A stretch of 38,216 nt of DNA from Actinomycetota bacterium (GTDB lineage Bacteria > Actinomycetota > Acidimicrobiia > Acidimicrobiales > CADCTF01), in contig JAHWJU010000010.1 of NCBI GenBank assembly GCA_019348255.1, forward strand, positions 1 to 38,216, read 5' to 3'. A program made the translations under genes and the position numbers. The notes beneath the pieces were generated by a model. The model had not been told where the DNA came from. It worked only from the letters and a program-made list of their open reading frames with translations, and searched no databases. Positions 7,847 through 15,674 of the stretch are shown one piece after another (position 1 is the stretch's first letter; every line of letters begins with the position of its first letter).

Positions 7847-9668
7847 AGCTTCGTCGCCCGGCCGGTTGCAACCGGTTGCGGCGGTAATCGCTGCTTTCGT
7901 GGCGGTGGTGGTCGTTCCCGTCGTGGCCGACGGCCCGACGTTGTCGATCCTGGTGGGGACGGCCGCCGTTGCCATCGCTGCCCTCGGGCTCGACGTGCTC
8001 GTGGGCCGGGCCGGGCAACTGTCGCTGGCCCACGCCGCGCTGCTCGGCGTCGGCGGCTTCACCGCCGTGAACGTGGGCGGCCGCGGGGGGCCGTGGCCGC
8101 TCGCCGTCGTTGCCGCCGTGGTCGTGACGGCGGCGGTCTCCACCGTGGCCGGCCTGCCATCGCTGCGCATCCGGGGTCTTCAGGTGGCCGTCGTGACCCT
8201 GGCGCTGCAGGTGATGGCGGAACGGTTCCTCTTCGTGCGCCCGGACGTGACTGCCGGCTCGCTCACCCTGGAGAGGCCGGCGCTGCTCGAGGCTGACGTG
8301 CCGCTCTACCTCTTCTCGGTGGCATGCGTCGCGCTCGTGCTGCTGGTCCGCCGGCGCCTCGGCTCGACCCGGACCGGCCGGGCCCTGCTCGCCGTGCGCG
8401 ACGTCGAGGCCAGGGCCGGCGCCTTCGGCGTCGAAGCCGGTCCGACGAAGTTGTTCGCCTACACCCTGTCGGGGGCGATCGTGGGGCTGGGGGGTGCCGT
8501 GCTGGCCACCAAGGCCACCGCCTTCGGCACTGCCATCGATCCGTTCCGCCTCCTGCAGTCCCTCCTGCTCGTGGCCATCGTGGTAGTGGGCGGCGCCGGC
8601 TCCGGGAGCGGGATCATCTTGGCCTCGCTGTTCATCCACACCCTGCCCCAGGTGGTCGATGCGTTGAAGCGCTCCGGGCCGCTCGTCTCGGCGGTGCTGC
8701 TGGTGGTCTCGATCGTGGCCCAGCCGGAGGGCATCGGCGGCGTCCTGCGCGACATCCCCCGCCGGCTCAGACGGGGCCGGGAGCAGCGGCCATCGCCCCG
8801 TCCCCGGTTGGTAGAACTGGCGGCCGCCTCCGAGGCGGCCGCCGACCTGCGCCGGGTGCCGCGGAAGTTGGCCCTCCAGATGCCGGTGCGGGCCCTTCTG
8901 GAGGCAAGGGAGGTCGGCGTGCGCTACGGAGGCGTGCTGGCTCTCGACGACCTCAGCCTGGAAGTCCGCAGAGGCGAGATCGTCGGGCTCATCGGAGCCA
9001 ACGGCGCCGGCAAGTCCACGTTCTTCAACGCGGTCTCCGGATTCGCCCCGGTGACCGGCTCCATCCGCTACAAGGGTGCCGAGCTGCTGAACCGGCCGCC
9101 GGTGCGGCGCAGCACCTACGGCCTGGCTCGCACCTTCCAGGACATGGGGCTGGTCCGGGCCGAGACCGTGCGGGAGAACGTGCTCCTGGCCCAGACCTGG
9201 CTGGCCCGCTATCCCGGCGCGGCCGGCATCCTCGGCCTTGGCGGCACGATGTCCCAGGAGCGGGAGCTCCGCCGCCGGGCGGGCCTGGCCCTGGAGCTGT
9301 TCGGGCTGGAGCACCTGGCCTCGGAGCGGTTGGGCGATCTCCCGTACGGGACCATGCGGACCGTCGAGATCGCCGCCGCCGTCGCCTCGGGACCCGACCT
9401 TCTGCTCCTCGACGAGGCCAGCGCCGGCCTCGGCCCGGATGAGTCCCAGGCCCTGGGAGAGCGCTTCCTCGCCCTGCGGGACGAGCTCGGCCTCACGCTG
9501 GTCGTCATCGAGCATCACGTTCCGCTCATCGCCAGGGTCTGTGACTATTGCTACTGCCTCGAATCCGGTCGGCTGATCGCAGAGGGCAGTCCCGCCGAGG
9601 TCACGAGCCAGGCCTCGGTGATCGCCTCGTTCCTGGGCCGAGCCGCCTCCCAGGAGGCCGTCCTGTGA
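7827..9668 (+). CDS. LivM-LivG fusion: ABC permease joined to ATPase
   Basis: A 613-residue fusion. Residues 1-320 form a LivM-type permease with about nine membrane segments; 'GLDVLVGRAGQLSLAHAALLGVGGF' is the LivM hallmark and 'VVVGGAGSGSGIILASLFI' precedes the last helices. A basic linker follows. Residues 345-605 are a LivG-type ATPase with Walker A GANGAGKST (390-398), Walker B LLLLDE (525-530) and the H-loop in 'VVIEHHVPLI'. The ABC signature is unusual: LivG normally reads LSYGQQR, but here it is LPYGTMRTVEIA (505 on). GTG 7827 lies 20 bases before the livH stop. Because livF follows, the transporter would have one fused subunit, LivH and LivF. The catalytic Glu is present, so ATPase activity is expected. 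Confidence 0.92.
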   Translation: MPPPPPEASSPGRLQPVAAVIAAFVAVVVVPVVADGPTLSILVGTAAVAIAALGLDVLVGRAGQLSLAHAALLGVGGFTAVNVGGRGGPWPLAVVAAVVVTAAVSTVAGLPSLRIRGLQVAVVTLALQVMAERFLFVRPDVTAGSLTLERPALLEADVPLYLFSVACVALVLLVRRRLGSTRTGRALLAVRDVEARAGAFGVEAGPTKLFAYTLSGAIVGLGGAVLATKATAFGTAIDPFRLLQSLLLVAIVVVGGAGSGSGIILASLFIHTLPQVVDALKRSGPLVSAVLLVVSIVAQPEGIGGVLRDIPRRLRRGREQRPSPRPRLVELAAASEAAADLRRVPRKLALQMPVRALLEAREVGVRYGGVLALDDLSLEVRRGEIVGLIGANGAGKSTFFNAVSGFAPVTGSIRYKGAELLNRPPVRRSTYGLARTFQDMGLVRAETVRENVLLAQTWLARYPGAAGILGLGGTMSQERELRRRAGLALELFGLEHLASERLGDLPYGTMRTVEIAAAVASGPDLLLLDEASAGLGPDESQALGERFLALRDELGLTLVVIEHHVPLIARVCDYCYCLESGRLIAEGSPAEVTSQASVIASFLGRAASQEAVL

Positions 9669-10390
9669 GCCCGCCCCTGCTCGAGGTGAGCGGCCTGTGC
9701 TCCGGCTACGGGCCGTTGCAGGTCCTGTTCGACGTGAGCTTCCGGGTCGAGCGCGGCGAGGTGGTGGCGCTGATGGGCTCCAACGGCGCCGGCAAGACCA
9801 CCACGCTGCGGGCCATCACCGGCCAGCTCAAGGTGCTGTCGGGCCGGGTGACGCTGGACGGCACCGACATCACCGGTCGCCCGCCCGAGGAACTGGTGTC
9901 GCGGGGGATGGCGCTGGTGCCGGAGGGCCGCGGGATGCTCAGGGATCTCACGGTGGCCCAGAACCTGGAGCTCGGTGCCTACCGGGTGCGGGACCCGCGG
10001 GCCGTGGCCAGCGCCTTCGACCGGGCCTACACCACCTTCCCGATCCTGGCCGAGCGCCGCCAGCAACGGGCGGGAACCCTCTCGGGCGGCCAGCAGCAGA
10101 TGCTGGCCGTCGCCCGGGCGCTCATGAGCGACCCCCGTCTGCTGCTGGTCGACGAAGCATCGCTCGGCCTCTCCCCGATCATGACCGAGACGGTCTTCGA
10201 CCTGATCGCCACCGCCAACCGCAGCGCCGGCGTGTCGGTGCTGCTGGTGGAACAGAACGTCCTCGCCCTGGATCTGGCCAACCGCGCCTACGTGCTGGAA
10301 AAGGGCCAGGTGGTCGACGTGGCCGAGGGGGACGCCGTCAAGACCATGCAGGGCCGCCTCCGGGAGGCGTACCTGGGAAGGGGGCGTTGA
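9665..10390 (+). CDS. livF: Branched-chain amino-acid type ABC transporter ATPase (LivF family)
   Basis: A 241-residue cytoplasmic ATPase that partners the fused LivG domain. It has Walker A GSNGAGKTT near residue 37, the LivF-specific 'LVPEGRGMLRDLTVAQNL', a canonical signature LSGGQQQMLAVARAL, Walker B 'LLLVDEASLGLSP' and the H-loop variant 'LLVEQN' typical of LivF. It starts at GTG 9665, which overlaps the fusion gene's stop as GTGA. The next gene starts immediately after its stop (TGA followed by GTG 10391), so the operon extends at least one gene further. With its perfect signature, LivF may compensate for the degenerate site in the fused LivG half; that is inference. Confidence 0.95.
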   Translation: MSPPLLEVSGLCSGYGPLQVLFDVSFRVERGEVVALMGSNGAGKTTTLRAITGQLKVLSGRVTLDGTDITGRPPEELVSRGMALVPEGRGMLRDLTVAQNLELGAYRVRDPRAVASAFDRAYTTFPILAERRQQRAGTLSGGQQQMLAVARALMSDPRLLLVDEASLGLSPIMTETVFDLIATANRSAGVSVLLVEQNVLALDLANRAYVLEKGQVVDVAEGDAVKTMQGRLREAYLGRGR

Positions 10391-11320
10391 GTGCCGGGCC
10401 CGAGCCGGCGACGGCCACGTCCTCGCCTCGGCACACGCGGCACCGGGCGCCTCGCCGTGGTGGCCCTCGTGCGCGCCCTGGCGGTGGGGGGCCTCGTGGC
10501 CGCGGCCGGCCTTCTCCTCAGCCCGGCCCGATCCCAGGTGCCGCCCCTGCCTCCTCCCGTCCCGCCCATCCCCGGGCCCACCATTGCGCCGTCCACCACG
10601 ACCACCGAGCAGCCGGCGCCTCCTCCCACCGACCCGCCGGCACCGGCCCCGGGCCCGGCTGCCACCGATCAGGCGCCGGCCATGGCCACGCCGGCGCCCG
10701 CCGGCCCGGCGGCCACCGACCCCCCGCCGTCGGCGCCGTTCGACCCTGACCCGTTCGGCGCCGGCCCGTTCGACCCTGGCCCGCCCATGGCCGGTCCTGG
10801 CGACGCTGCGCCCTCAGCGGCGCCGGAGCCGGGCCCGGCCCGAGCGCAGTCGAGGTCGCCGGCGATCGCTCCGGCTGTGGTCGCCGGCTCCTACCGCTTC
10901 GGTGCCGGCGGCACGCTGCTCGCCACGCTCCTCGCCGTCGCCCTCGTCTCCCTCTCCCGAACCGGAGGTACCCCGATGTCCGATCACCGCCGCATCCGCC
11001 TGGCTCTCGGAGTGGTTGCCCTGGCACTGGCCGCCGGGGTGGGCCTCGTGGGCTACCTCAAGTTGAGCCTGGAGCCCGAGGTCAACCGTCAGATCCCCTA
11101 CCTCGCGTCGGCCGGGATGGCCCTTGTCCTTCTCGCTGTCACCGGCGGGTCGTTGCTCGTCGCCGAACAGCTGCGGGCCGACGATCGGCGGATCGAGGAG
11201 CTCGAAGAAGCAGTGCGCACACTGGCCGGCGCCCTGTCCAACAGTGTCGAGGCCCCACCCCGGCGGGCTGCGCCCACAGGCGACGGTGAAGCCTCGGTCA
11301 GGAGTGGACGGCCTTTGTGA
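10391..11320 (+). CDS. Pro/Ala-rich membrane protein downstream of the liv operon
   Basis: A 309-residue protein I do not recognise. An Arg-rich N-terminus leads into a hydrophobic helix (about 22-46), which may be a signal anchor. An extracytoplasmic-looking Pro/Ala/Thr region (50-165) follows, containing a duplicated 'FDPDPFGAGPFDPGP'. Then come a membrane helix (about 172-190), the sequence MSDHRRIRLALG, two more helices (about 203-220 and 234-256) and a short charged helix with heptad character ('DDRRIEELEEAVRTLAGAL'). GTG 10391 abuts the livF stop, so the gene is probably co-transcribed. A very good internal Shine-Dalgarno (GGAGG, 10964-10968) sits 7 bases before in-frame ATG 10976. The C-terminal 114 residues may therefore be made separately. 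The last 23 bases overlap convergent rpmB. Confidence 0.7.
   Translation: MPGPSRRRPRPRLGTRGTGRLAVVALVRALAVGGLVAAAGLLLSPARSQVPPLPPPVPPIPGPTIAPSTTTTEQPAPPPTDPPAPAPGPAATDQAPAMATPAPAGPAATDPPPSAPFDPDPFGAGPFDPGPPMAGPGDAAPSAAPEPGPARAQSRSPAIAPAVVAGSYRFGAGGTLLATLLAVALVSLSRTGGTPMSDHRRIRLALGVVALALAAGVGLVGYLKLSLEPEVNRQIPYLASAGMALVLLAVTGGSLLVAEQLRADDRRIEELEEAVRTLAGALSNSVEAPPRRAAPTGDGEASVRSGRPL
10964..10978 (+). promoter_or_regulatory. Internal Shine-Dalgarno and ATG inside the post-livF membrane gene
   Basis: GGAGG at 10964-10968, a 7-base spacer, then ATG 10976 in the same frame as the surrounding gene. It would yield a 114-residue protein with two membrane helices and a C-terminal coiled helix. Confidence 0.5.
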
Positions 11321-11495
11321 TCTTGCCGGCCTTGATGCAGGAGGTGCAGACGTTCACCCGGCGAGGTGAGCCGGCGACGACCGCCCGGATGCGCTGGATG
11401 TTGGGGTTCCACCGGCGCTTGGTGCGCACGTGGCTGTGGCTGATGCTCATACCGAAAGAGGGGTGCTTGCCGCACACCTCACACACCGAAGCCAT
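11298..11495 (-). CDS. rpmB: 50S ribosomal protein bL28
   Basis: A 65-residue ribosomal protein of the large subunit. 'CEVCGKHPSFGMSISHSHVRTKRRWNPNIQ' is the L28 hallmark. The CxxC near the start and 'CTSC' near residue 51 form a four-cysteine zinc ribbon, so this is the zinc-binding (C+) form. A zinc-free paralogue may exist elsewhere; that is inference. ATG 11495 has a GAGGTG Shine-Dalgarno about 8 bases upstream. The gene diverges from fakA, and its candidate -10 overlaps that of fakA. Its 3' end overlaps the convergent membrane-protein gene by 23 bases. The rpmB/fakA/recG neighbourhood is conserved in Gram-positive bacteria. Confidence 0.96.
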   Translation of the reverse strand: MASVCEVCGKHPSFGMSISHSHVRTKRRWNPNIQRIRAVVAGSPRRVNVCTSCIKAGKITKAVHS

Positions 11496-11537
11496 GACGC
11501 GACACCTCAGACGGTTGGGGCTACAGGGAACGCGCCG

Positions 11538-11543
11538 AGGTTA
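11538..11543 (-). promoter_or_regulatory. Candidate -10 element, rpmB
   Basis: TAACCT on the minus strand, 42 bases before the rpmB ATG, leaving room for the Shine-Dalgarno. It shares the two central bases TA (11542-11543) with the fakA hexamer on the other strand. Confidence 0.45.
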
Positions 11544-11547
11544 GCAT
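11542..11547 (+). promoter_or_regulatory. Candidate -10 element, fakA (leaderless layout)
   Basis: TAGCAT, ending 9 bases before ATG 11557. It overlaps the rpmB hexamer on the minus strand. Confidence 0.55.
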
Positions 11548-11556
11548 CCGGTGCCC

Positions 11557-13212
11557 ATGACCACGCTGGAGCGCCTCGACGCCAGGCAGCTGAAGGCGGT
11601 CGTCACCGGCTACCGGGACGCCCTGCGGGCCCACCAGGAGGCGCTCAACCGGCTCAACGTCTACCCGGTCCCCGACGGAGACACCGGCACGAACATGGCG
11701 CTCACCCTGGACTCGGTGGTGAGCGAGCTCGAGACGGCCGAGGGGATGCCGGCGGTGTGCAGGGCGATCAGCCACGGCTCGCTCATGGGCGCCCGGGGGA
11801 ACTCCGGGGTGATCCTGAGCCAGATCCTCCGTGGCATCGCATCGGCGTTCGAGAAGGTCGAGGCCGGGGACGGCGGCGAGGTTGCCGGGGCGCTGGCCGC
11901 GGCTGCCACCGCAGCGTACGGCGCCGTCATGCGGCCGGTGGAGGGCACCATCCTCACCGTCGCCAGGGCCGCGGGCGACGCGGCCAGTGCCAGCCGCGGC
12001 CGCCTGGTGGAGGTGCTCGATGCGGCCAAGGCGGCCGGCGCCGAGGCACTCGCCCGTACGCCGGAAATGCTGCCCGTGCTCAAGAAGGCTGGTGTGGTCG
12101 ACGCCGGCGGCGCCGGCTACCTGCTGTTGCTGGATGCCTTCCTGCACGTGGCCGACGGCCGGAGCGTGCCGCCGCCGCCCGCCCCTGCTGCCGGCGCTCC
12201 GGAGGTGGTGGCCGCTGCGGCCGGCGAGGCCGACGCCGGTAACGGGTTGGCGGACCTGCGCTACGAGGTGATGTACCTGCTCGAGGCTCCCGACGGCTCC
12301 ATCGGGGCCTTCAAGGAGGCATGGGCGGCACTCGGCGACTCGATCGTCGTCGTCGGTGGCGACGGCATCTGGAACTGTCACATCCACACCGACGAGATCG
12401 GCCCGTCGATCGAGGCCGCCCTCGAGGTCGGACGCCCGAAGCGCATCCGGGTGACCGACCTGCTCGACCAGGTCGAGGAGGAGCGCTGGGTGCGCGAGGC
12501 CATGCCGCAGCCCGCCCCGACGGCTGGCGACGCCGCCGGAGAGCAGCGCCAAACCGTCCCGTGCGCCGTCGTGGCGGTCGCCACCGGCAAGGGCATCCGC
12601 CGCATCATGCGCTCGCTGGGGGTGCAGGAGATCGTGGCCGGCGGGCAGTCGATGAACCCCTCGACGGCCCAGATCCTCGAAGCCGTCGAAGCGGCGCCGG
12701 CCCCCGAGGTCGTGGTCCTGCCCAACAACAAGAACATCATTCCCGTAGCCGAACAGGTGGTGGGCCTCAGCCAGAAGGTGGTGCGGGTGCTCCCTACCGT
12801 CGGCGTCGCAGAGGGGCTGGCTGCCCTCCTGGCCTACGACTCCCAGGCCGGTGCCGACGAGAACGCCGCGGCCATGGCCAAGGTCCTGGCCAACGTGGTG
12901 AGCGGCGAGGTCACCCGTGCGGTGCGTTCGTCGGACACCGATGCCGGGCCCGTCGAGGAGGGCCAGTTCCTGGGCCTGGCCCGTTCGAAGATCGTGGTCG
13001 TCGCCCCCACCCTGGCAGAGGCGGCCGTGGCCCTGCTCGATCGGCTGGTCACCGGTGAGCACGAGGTGGTGACCATCATCGAAGGCGAGGGCGTAGGCCC
13101 CACCGACACCCGCCCCGTCACCGAATGGCTGGAGGAGCACCGGCCCCACGTGACGCCCGAGGTGCACCAGGGCGGACAGCCCCTGTACCCCTACCTCTTC
13201 AGCATCGAGTAG
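11557..13212 (+). CDS. fakA: DAK2/DegV-type protein (YloV/FakA family), fatty-acid kinase ATP-binding subunit
   Basis: A 551-residue cytoplasmic protein. The N-terminal DAK2 (DhaL-like) domain carries 'NVYPVPDGDTGTNMALTL', whose Asp residues bind Mg-ATP, and 'GSLMGARGNSGVILSQIL'. The middle domain has 'YEVMYLLEAP' and 'WNCHIHTDEIG', and the C-terminal domain has 'NKNIIPVAEQV'. In Firmicutes FakA phosphorylates fatty acids presented by a DegV-type FakB; no fakB is seen here, so the partner must be elsewhere. ATG 11557 is preferred over GTG 11551 because the TAGCAT hexamer then lies 9 bases upstream, as for other genes here. Its position between rpmB and recG matches the conserved actinobacterial order. 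Whether the actinobacterial protein uses fatty acids is unproven. Confidence 0.92.
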   Translation: MTTLERLDARQLKAVVTGYRDALRAHQEALNRLNVYPVPDGDTGTNMALTLDSVVSELETAEGMPAVCRAISHGSLMGARGNSGVILSQILRGIASAFEKVEAGDGGEVAGALAAAATAAYGAVMRPVEGTILTVARAAGDAASASRGRLVEVLDAAKAAGAEALARTPEMLPVLKKAGVVDAGGAGYLLLLDAFLHVADGRSVPPPPAPAAGAPEVVAAAAGEADAGNGLADLRYEVMYLLEAPDGSIGAFKEAWAALGDSIVVVGGDGIWNCHIHTDEIGPSIEAALEVGRPKRIRVTDLLDQVEEERWVREAMPQPAPTAGDAAGEQRQTVPCAVVAVATGKGIRRIMRSLGVQEIVAGGQSMNPSTAQILEAVEAAPAPEVVVLPNNKNIIPVAEQVVGLSQKVVRVLPTVGVAEGLAALLAYDSQAGADENAAAMAKVLANVVSGEVTRAVRSSDTDAGPVEEGQFLGLARSKIVVVAPTLAEAAVALLDRLVTGEHEVVTIIEGEGVGPTDTRPVTEWLEEHRPHVTPEVHQGGQPLYPYLFSIE

Positions 13213-13385
13213 CCCGGGCTGGACCTCGCCCCTCTGGGCCGGCGCTGCATCTATGAAGTTTTCAAGGTGCTGTCGGGCCGCCGTGGTGGACGACGCAGCC
13301 GGCGGCGCCGGCTCCGGCCGTGTGACGGCCCTGTTGGTTCTGCGGCGTTCAGCCACCCCCGCCGGCGCTGCCGCCGCCAGCCCGG

Positions 13386-13413
13386 CCCCCGCCCCGCCAC
13401 CGGGGCGTGGGGG
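13386..13413 (+). terminator. GC-rich hairpin, possible terminator after fakA
   Basis: CCCCC-GCCCCG, loop CCAC, then CGGGGC-GT-GGGGG: 11 base pairs with a two-base bulge. There is no U-tract, as is common for actinobacterial terminators. It lies 173 bases past the fakA stop, which weakens the assignment. Confidence 0.35.
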
Positions 13414-13543
13414 GATGGCCGGGATGCTCAGGTGGCCGGACCTGAATCTTTTTCCGGTCTCGTGTCCGTTCCTTGTCGGGCTGAGTTCTCCACCGCCCGC
13501 AGAACCACCTTGCCGCCGTCACCAACCTCCGCGGGAGCACATC

Positions 13544-13549
13544 TAGATT
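13544..13549 (+). promoter_or_regulatory. Candidate -10 element, recG (leaderless layout)
   Basis: TAGATT, ending 7 bases before the recG GTG at 13557. There is no Shine-Dalgarno between. Confidence 0.55.
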
Positions 13550-13556
13550 CCTCTCG

Positions 13557-15674
13557 GTGCCCCGCACGCTGTCCTCCCTCAAGGAGATCCCGGTCACGCG
13601 GTTGGCCGGCGTCGCCACCAAGAAGGCAGAGGCGCTGGGGCTCTTCGATCCCGCCATCGAGACGGTCTTCGACCTCGTCACCCACTACCCCCGCCGGTAC
13701 ATCGACCGCACCAACCAGGCGATGATCCGCGACCTGGCTGTAGGGGAGGAGGCGATGGTGCTGGCCCGGGTCAAGCGCAACGCCACCCGGCGCACCCGCC
13801 AAGGCCGGGCGCTGGTCGAGTTGGACGTGTTCGACGGATCCAGCTATCTGCGCTGCACCTTCTTCAACCAGGGATGGCGCGGCCGTCAGCTGCCGGTGGG
13901 CACCGAGGCGGTGTTCTTCGGCAAGGTCGACATGTACCGAGGCCGGCGTCAGATGACCAACCCTGTCGTCGACCTGATCGGCGACAAGACCGGCAGGATC
14001 ATCCCCATCTACCCGCAGTCGGAGAAGGCCGGGCTGACGACCTGGGACCTGGCCGGGCTGATCGAGGAGGCACTTCGGCGCGCCGGTGAGGTGGCCGACC
14101 CACTCGACGACGAATGGCGGCAACGGCTCTCGGTCATCGACCGGGCCCGGGCGCTGCGCCAGATCCACGCTCCCGACACCATGGGCGATGCCCGGGAGGC
14201 CCGCCGGCGCCTGGTGGTGGACGAACTGCTGCGGTTGCAGCTCACCCTGGTCATGCGCAAGCGAGCGATCGAGCGGGAGGCCAAGGGGCTGCGCCACGAG
14301 GTGGAGGGCCCGTTGGTGGAGAGATTCTGGGCCAGTCTCCCGTTCAGGCTGACCAAGGCCCAGCGCCGTGCCCTGGGCGAGATCGCGGCCGACCTCGCTG
14401 GCCCCCACCCGATGCACCGGCTGCTTCAGGGCGACGTGGGCTCGGGCAAGACGGTGGTGGCGGTGACCGCGCTGTTGATGGCGGTGCAAGGCGGCTACCA
14501 GGGTGCGCTGATGGCGCCCACGGAGGTGCTCGCCGAGCAGCACGCCATCGTCGTGCGGCGGATGCTGGAGGGCCTGGTGGTCAACGACCCGGGCCAGTCG
14601 CTCTTCGACGAGCGCCCACTGCGGGTCGAGTTGCTCACCAACCGCACAACCGCCGGCGAGCGCTCCCGGCTGCACGCGGCCCTGGCCGGCGGCGACGTGG
14701 ACGTGCTGATCGGGACCCACGCGCTCCTGACCGAAGAGGTGGCCTTCTCCTCCCTCGGCCTGGTGGTCATAGACGAACAGCACCGCTTCGGCGTGGAGCA
14801 GCGGGCGGCGCTGCGGGGCAAGGGGACCGACCCCGACGTCCTGGTGATGACCGCCACCCCGATACCGCGCACCGCGGCCATGACCGTCTACGGGGACCTC
14901 GACATGACGGTGCTCGACGAGCTGCCGCCGGGCCGCACCCCCATCGAGACCTCCTGGGCCCGCGGTCCGATGGCGGAGGCAGCAGCGTGGGATCGGGTGC
15001 GGGCCGAAGTCGCCGCCGGACACCAGGGTTACGTGGTCTGCCCCCTCATCGAGGAGTCCGAGAAGATCCAGGCCCGATCGGCCGAGGAGGAGCTCCAGCG
15101 CCTCGAGGCCACCGAGTTGGCCGGGCTGCGCCTCGCGTTGCTGCACGGCCGGGTGCCGGCCAAGGAGAAGGAGGCCACCATGGCGGCCTTCCGGGCCGGC
15201 GAGATCGACGTGCTGGTGTCGACGACGGTCATCGAGGTGGGCGTCGACGTCCCCAACGCCACCGTGATGGTGATCGAGGACGCCGACCGCTTCGGCATCG
15301 CCCAGCTGCACCAGCTGCGGGGCCGGGTCGGACGTGGAGGTGCCGTCTCCTACTGCTTCCTCCTGGGCGAGGGCGCCACACCGGTGGGCGAGGCGCGGCT
15401 GGCCGCGGTGGAGCGCAGCACCGACGGGTTCGAGCTGGCCGAGGTCGACCTCGAGTTGCGGGGGGAGGGCACCATCCTGGGCACCCGGCAGAAGGGGCGC
15501 TCCGACCTCAAGCTGGCCAACCTGCGCAGGGACAAGGAGCTGGTGGCCAGGGCCCGGGAGGCGGCCTTCGCCATCACCGAGGCCGACCCGAAGTTGCGCT
15601 CCCGCCCACTTTTGGCCGAGGAGGTCCGCGAGCTGGTCGAACCCGACGAGGCCGACTTCCTGTTCAAGAGCTGA
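13557..15674 (+). CDS. recG: ATP-dependent DNA helicase RecG
   Basis: A 705-residue superfamily-2 helicase that remodels stalled replication forks and Holliday junctions. An N-terminal wedge/OB domain (about residues 30-170, with 'YPRRYIDRT' and 'LRCTFFNQGW') precedes the motor. Walker A is GDVGSGKT (292-299), motif II is the DExH variant 'VVIDEQHRFGVEQR', motif III is 'VLVMTATPIPRTAAMT', and the RecG-specific 'LHGRVPAKEKEATM', 'VSTTVIEVGVDVPNAT' and 'QLHQLRGRVGRGG' follow. The C-terminal 'GRSDLKLANLRRDKELV' corresponds to the TRG hairpin region. The GTG start at 13557 fits the -10 spacing. Length is normal. The stop overlaps the next gene by one base (TGATG). Confidence 0.97.
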   Translation: MPRTLSSLKEIPVTRLAGVATKKAEALGLFDPAIETVFDLVTHYPRRYIDRTNQAMIRDLAVGEEAMVLARVKRNATRRTRQGRALVELDVFDGSSYLRCTFFNQGWRGRQLPVGTEAVFFGKVDMYRGRRQMTNPVVDLIGDKTGRIIPIYPQSEKAGLTTWDLAGLIEEALRRAGEVADPLDDEWRQRLSVIDRARALRQIHAPDTMGDAREARRRLVVDELLRLQLTLVMRKRAIEREAKGLRHEVEGPLVERFWASLPFRLTKAQRRALGEIAADLAGPHPMHRLLQGDVGSGKTVVAVTALLMAVQGGYQGALMAPTEVLAEQHAIVVRRMLEGLVVNDPGQSLFDERPLRVELLTNRTTAGERSRLHAALAGGDVDVLIGTHALLTEEVAFSSLGLVVIDEQHRFGVEQRAALRGKGTDPDVLVMTATPIPRTAAMTVYGDLDMTVLDELPPGRTPIETSWARGPMAEAAAWDRVRAEVAAGHQGYVVCPLIEESEKIQARSAEEELQRLEATELAGLRLALLHGRVPAKEKEATMAAFRAGEIDVLVSTTVIEVGVDVPNATVMVIEDADRFGIAQLHQLRGRVGRGGAVSYCFLLGEGATPVGEARLAAVERSTDGFELAEVDLELRGEGTILGTRQKGRSDLKLANLRRDKELVARAREAAFAITEADPKLRSRPLLAEEVRELVEPDEADFLFKS

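Larger units (their letters stand above)
13213..13556 (+). other. Intergenic region between fakA and recG (344 bases)
   Basis: I see no convincing gene here. The region holds one strong GC hairpin (13386-13413) and, at its right end, the candidate recG -10. An open frame at 13253-13546 encodes a Pro/Ala/Arg-rich string with no family resemblance and looks like a composition artefact. No tRNA or riboswitch fold was recognised by eye. Confidence 0.6.

Noticed and set aside
7710-9518. 602-residue minus-strand frame opposite livMG
   Set aside because: Composition is Gln/Gly/Arg/His-rich and it lies wholly antisense to the fusion gene.
11521-13356. 611-residue minus-strand frame opposite fakA
   Set aside because: It is antisense to a well-conserved gene and shows no recognisable motif.
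13253-13546. 97-residue open frame between fakA and recG
   Set aside because: Pro/Ala/Arg-rich string without Shine-Dalgarno, hexamer spacing or family resemblance; it contains the GC hairpin.
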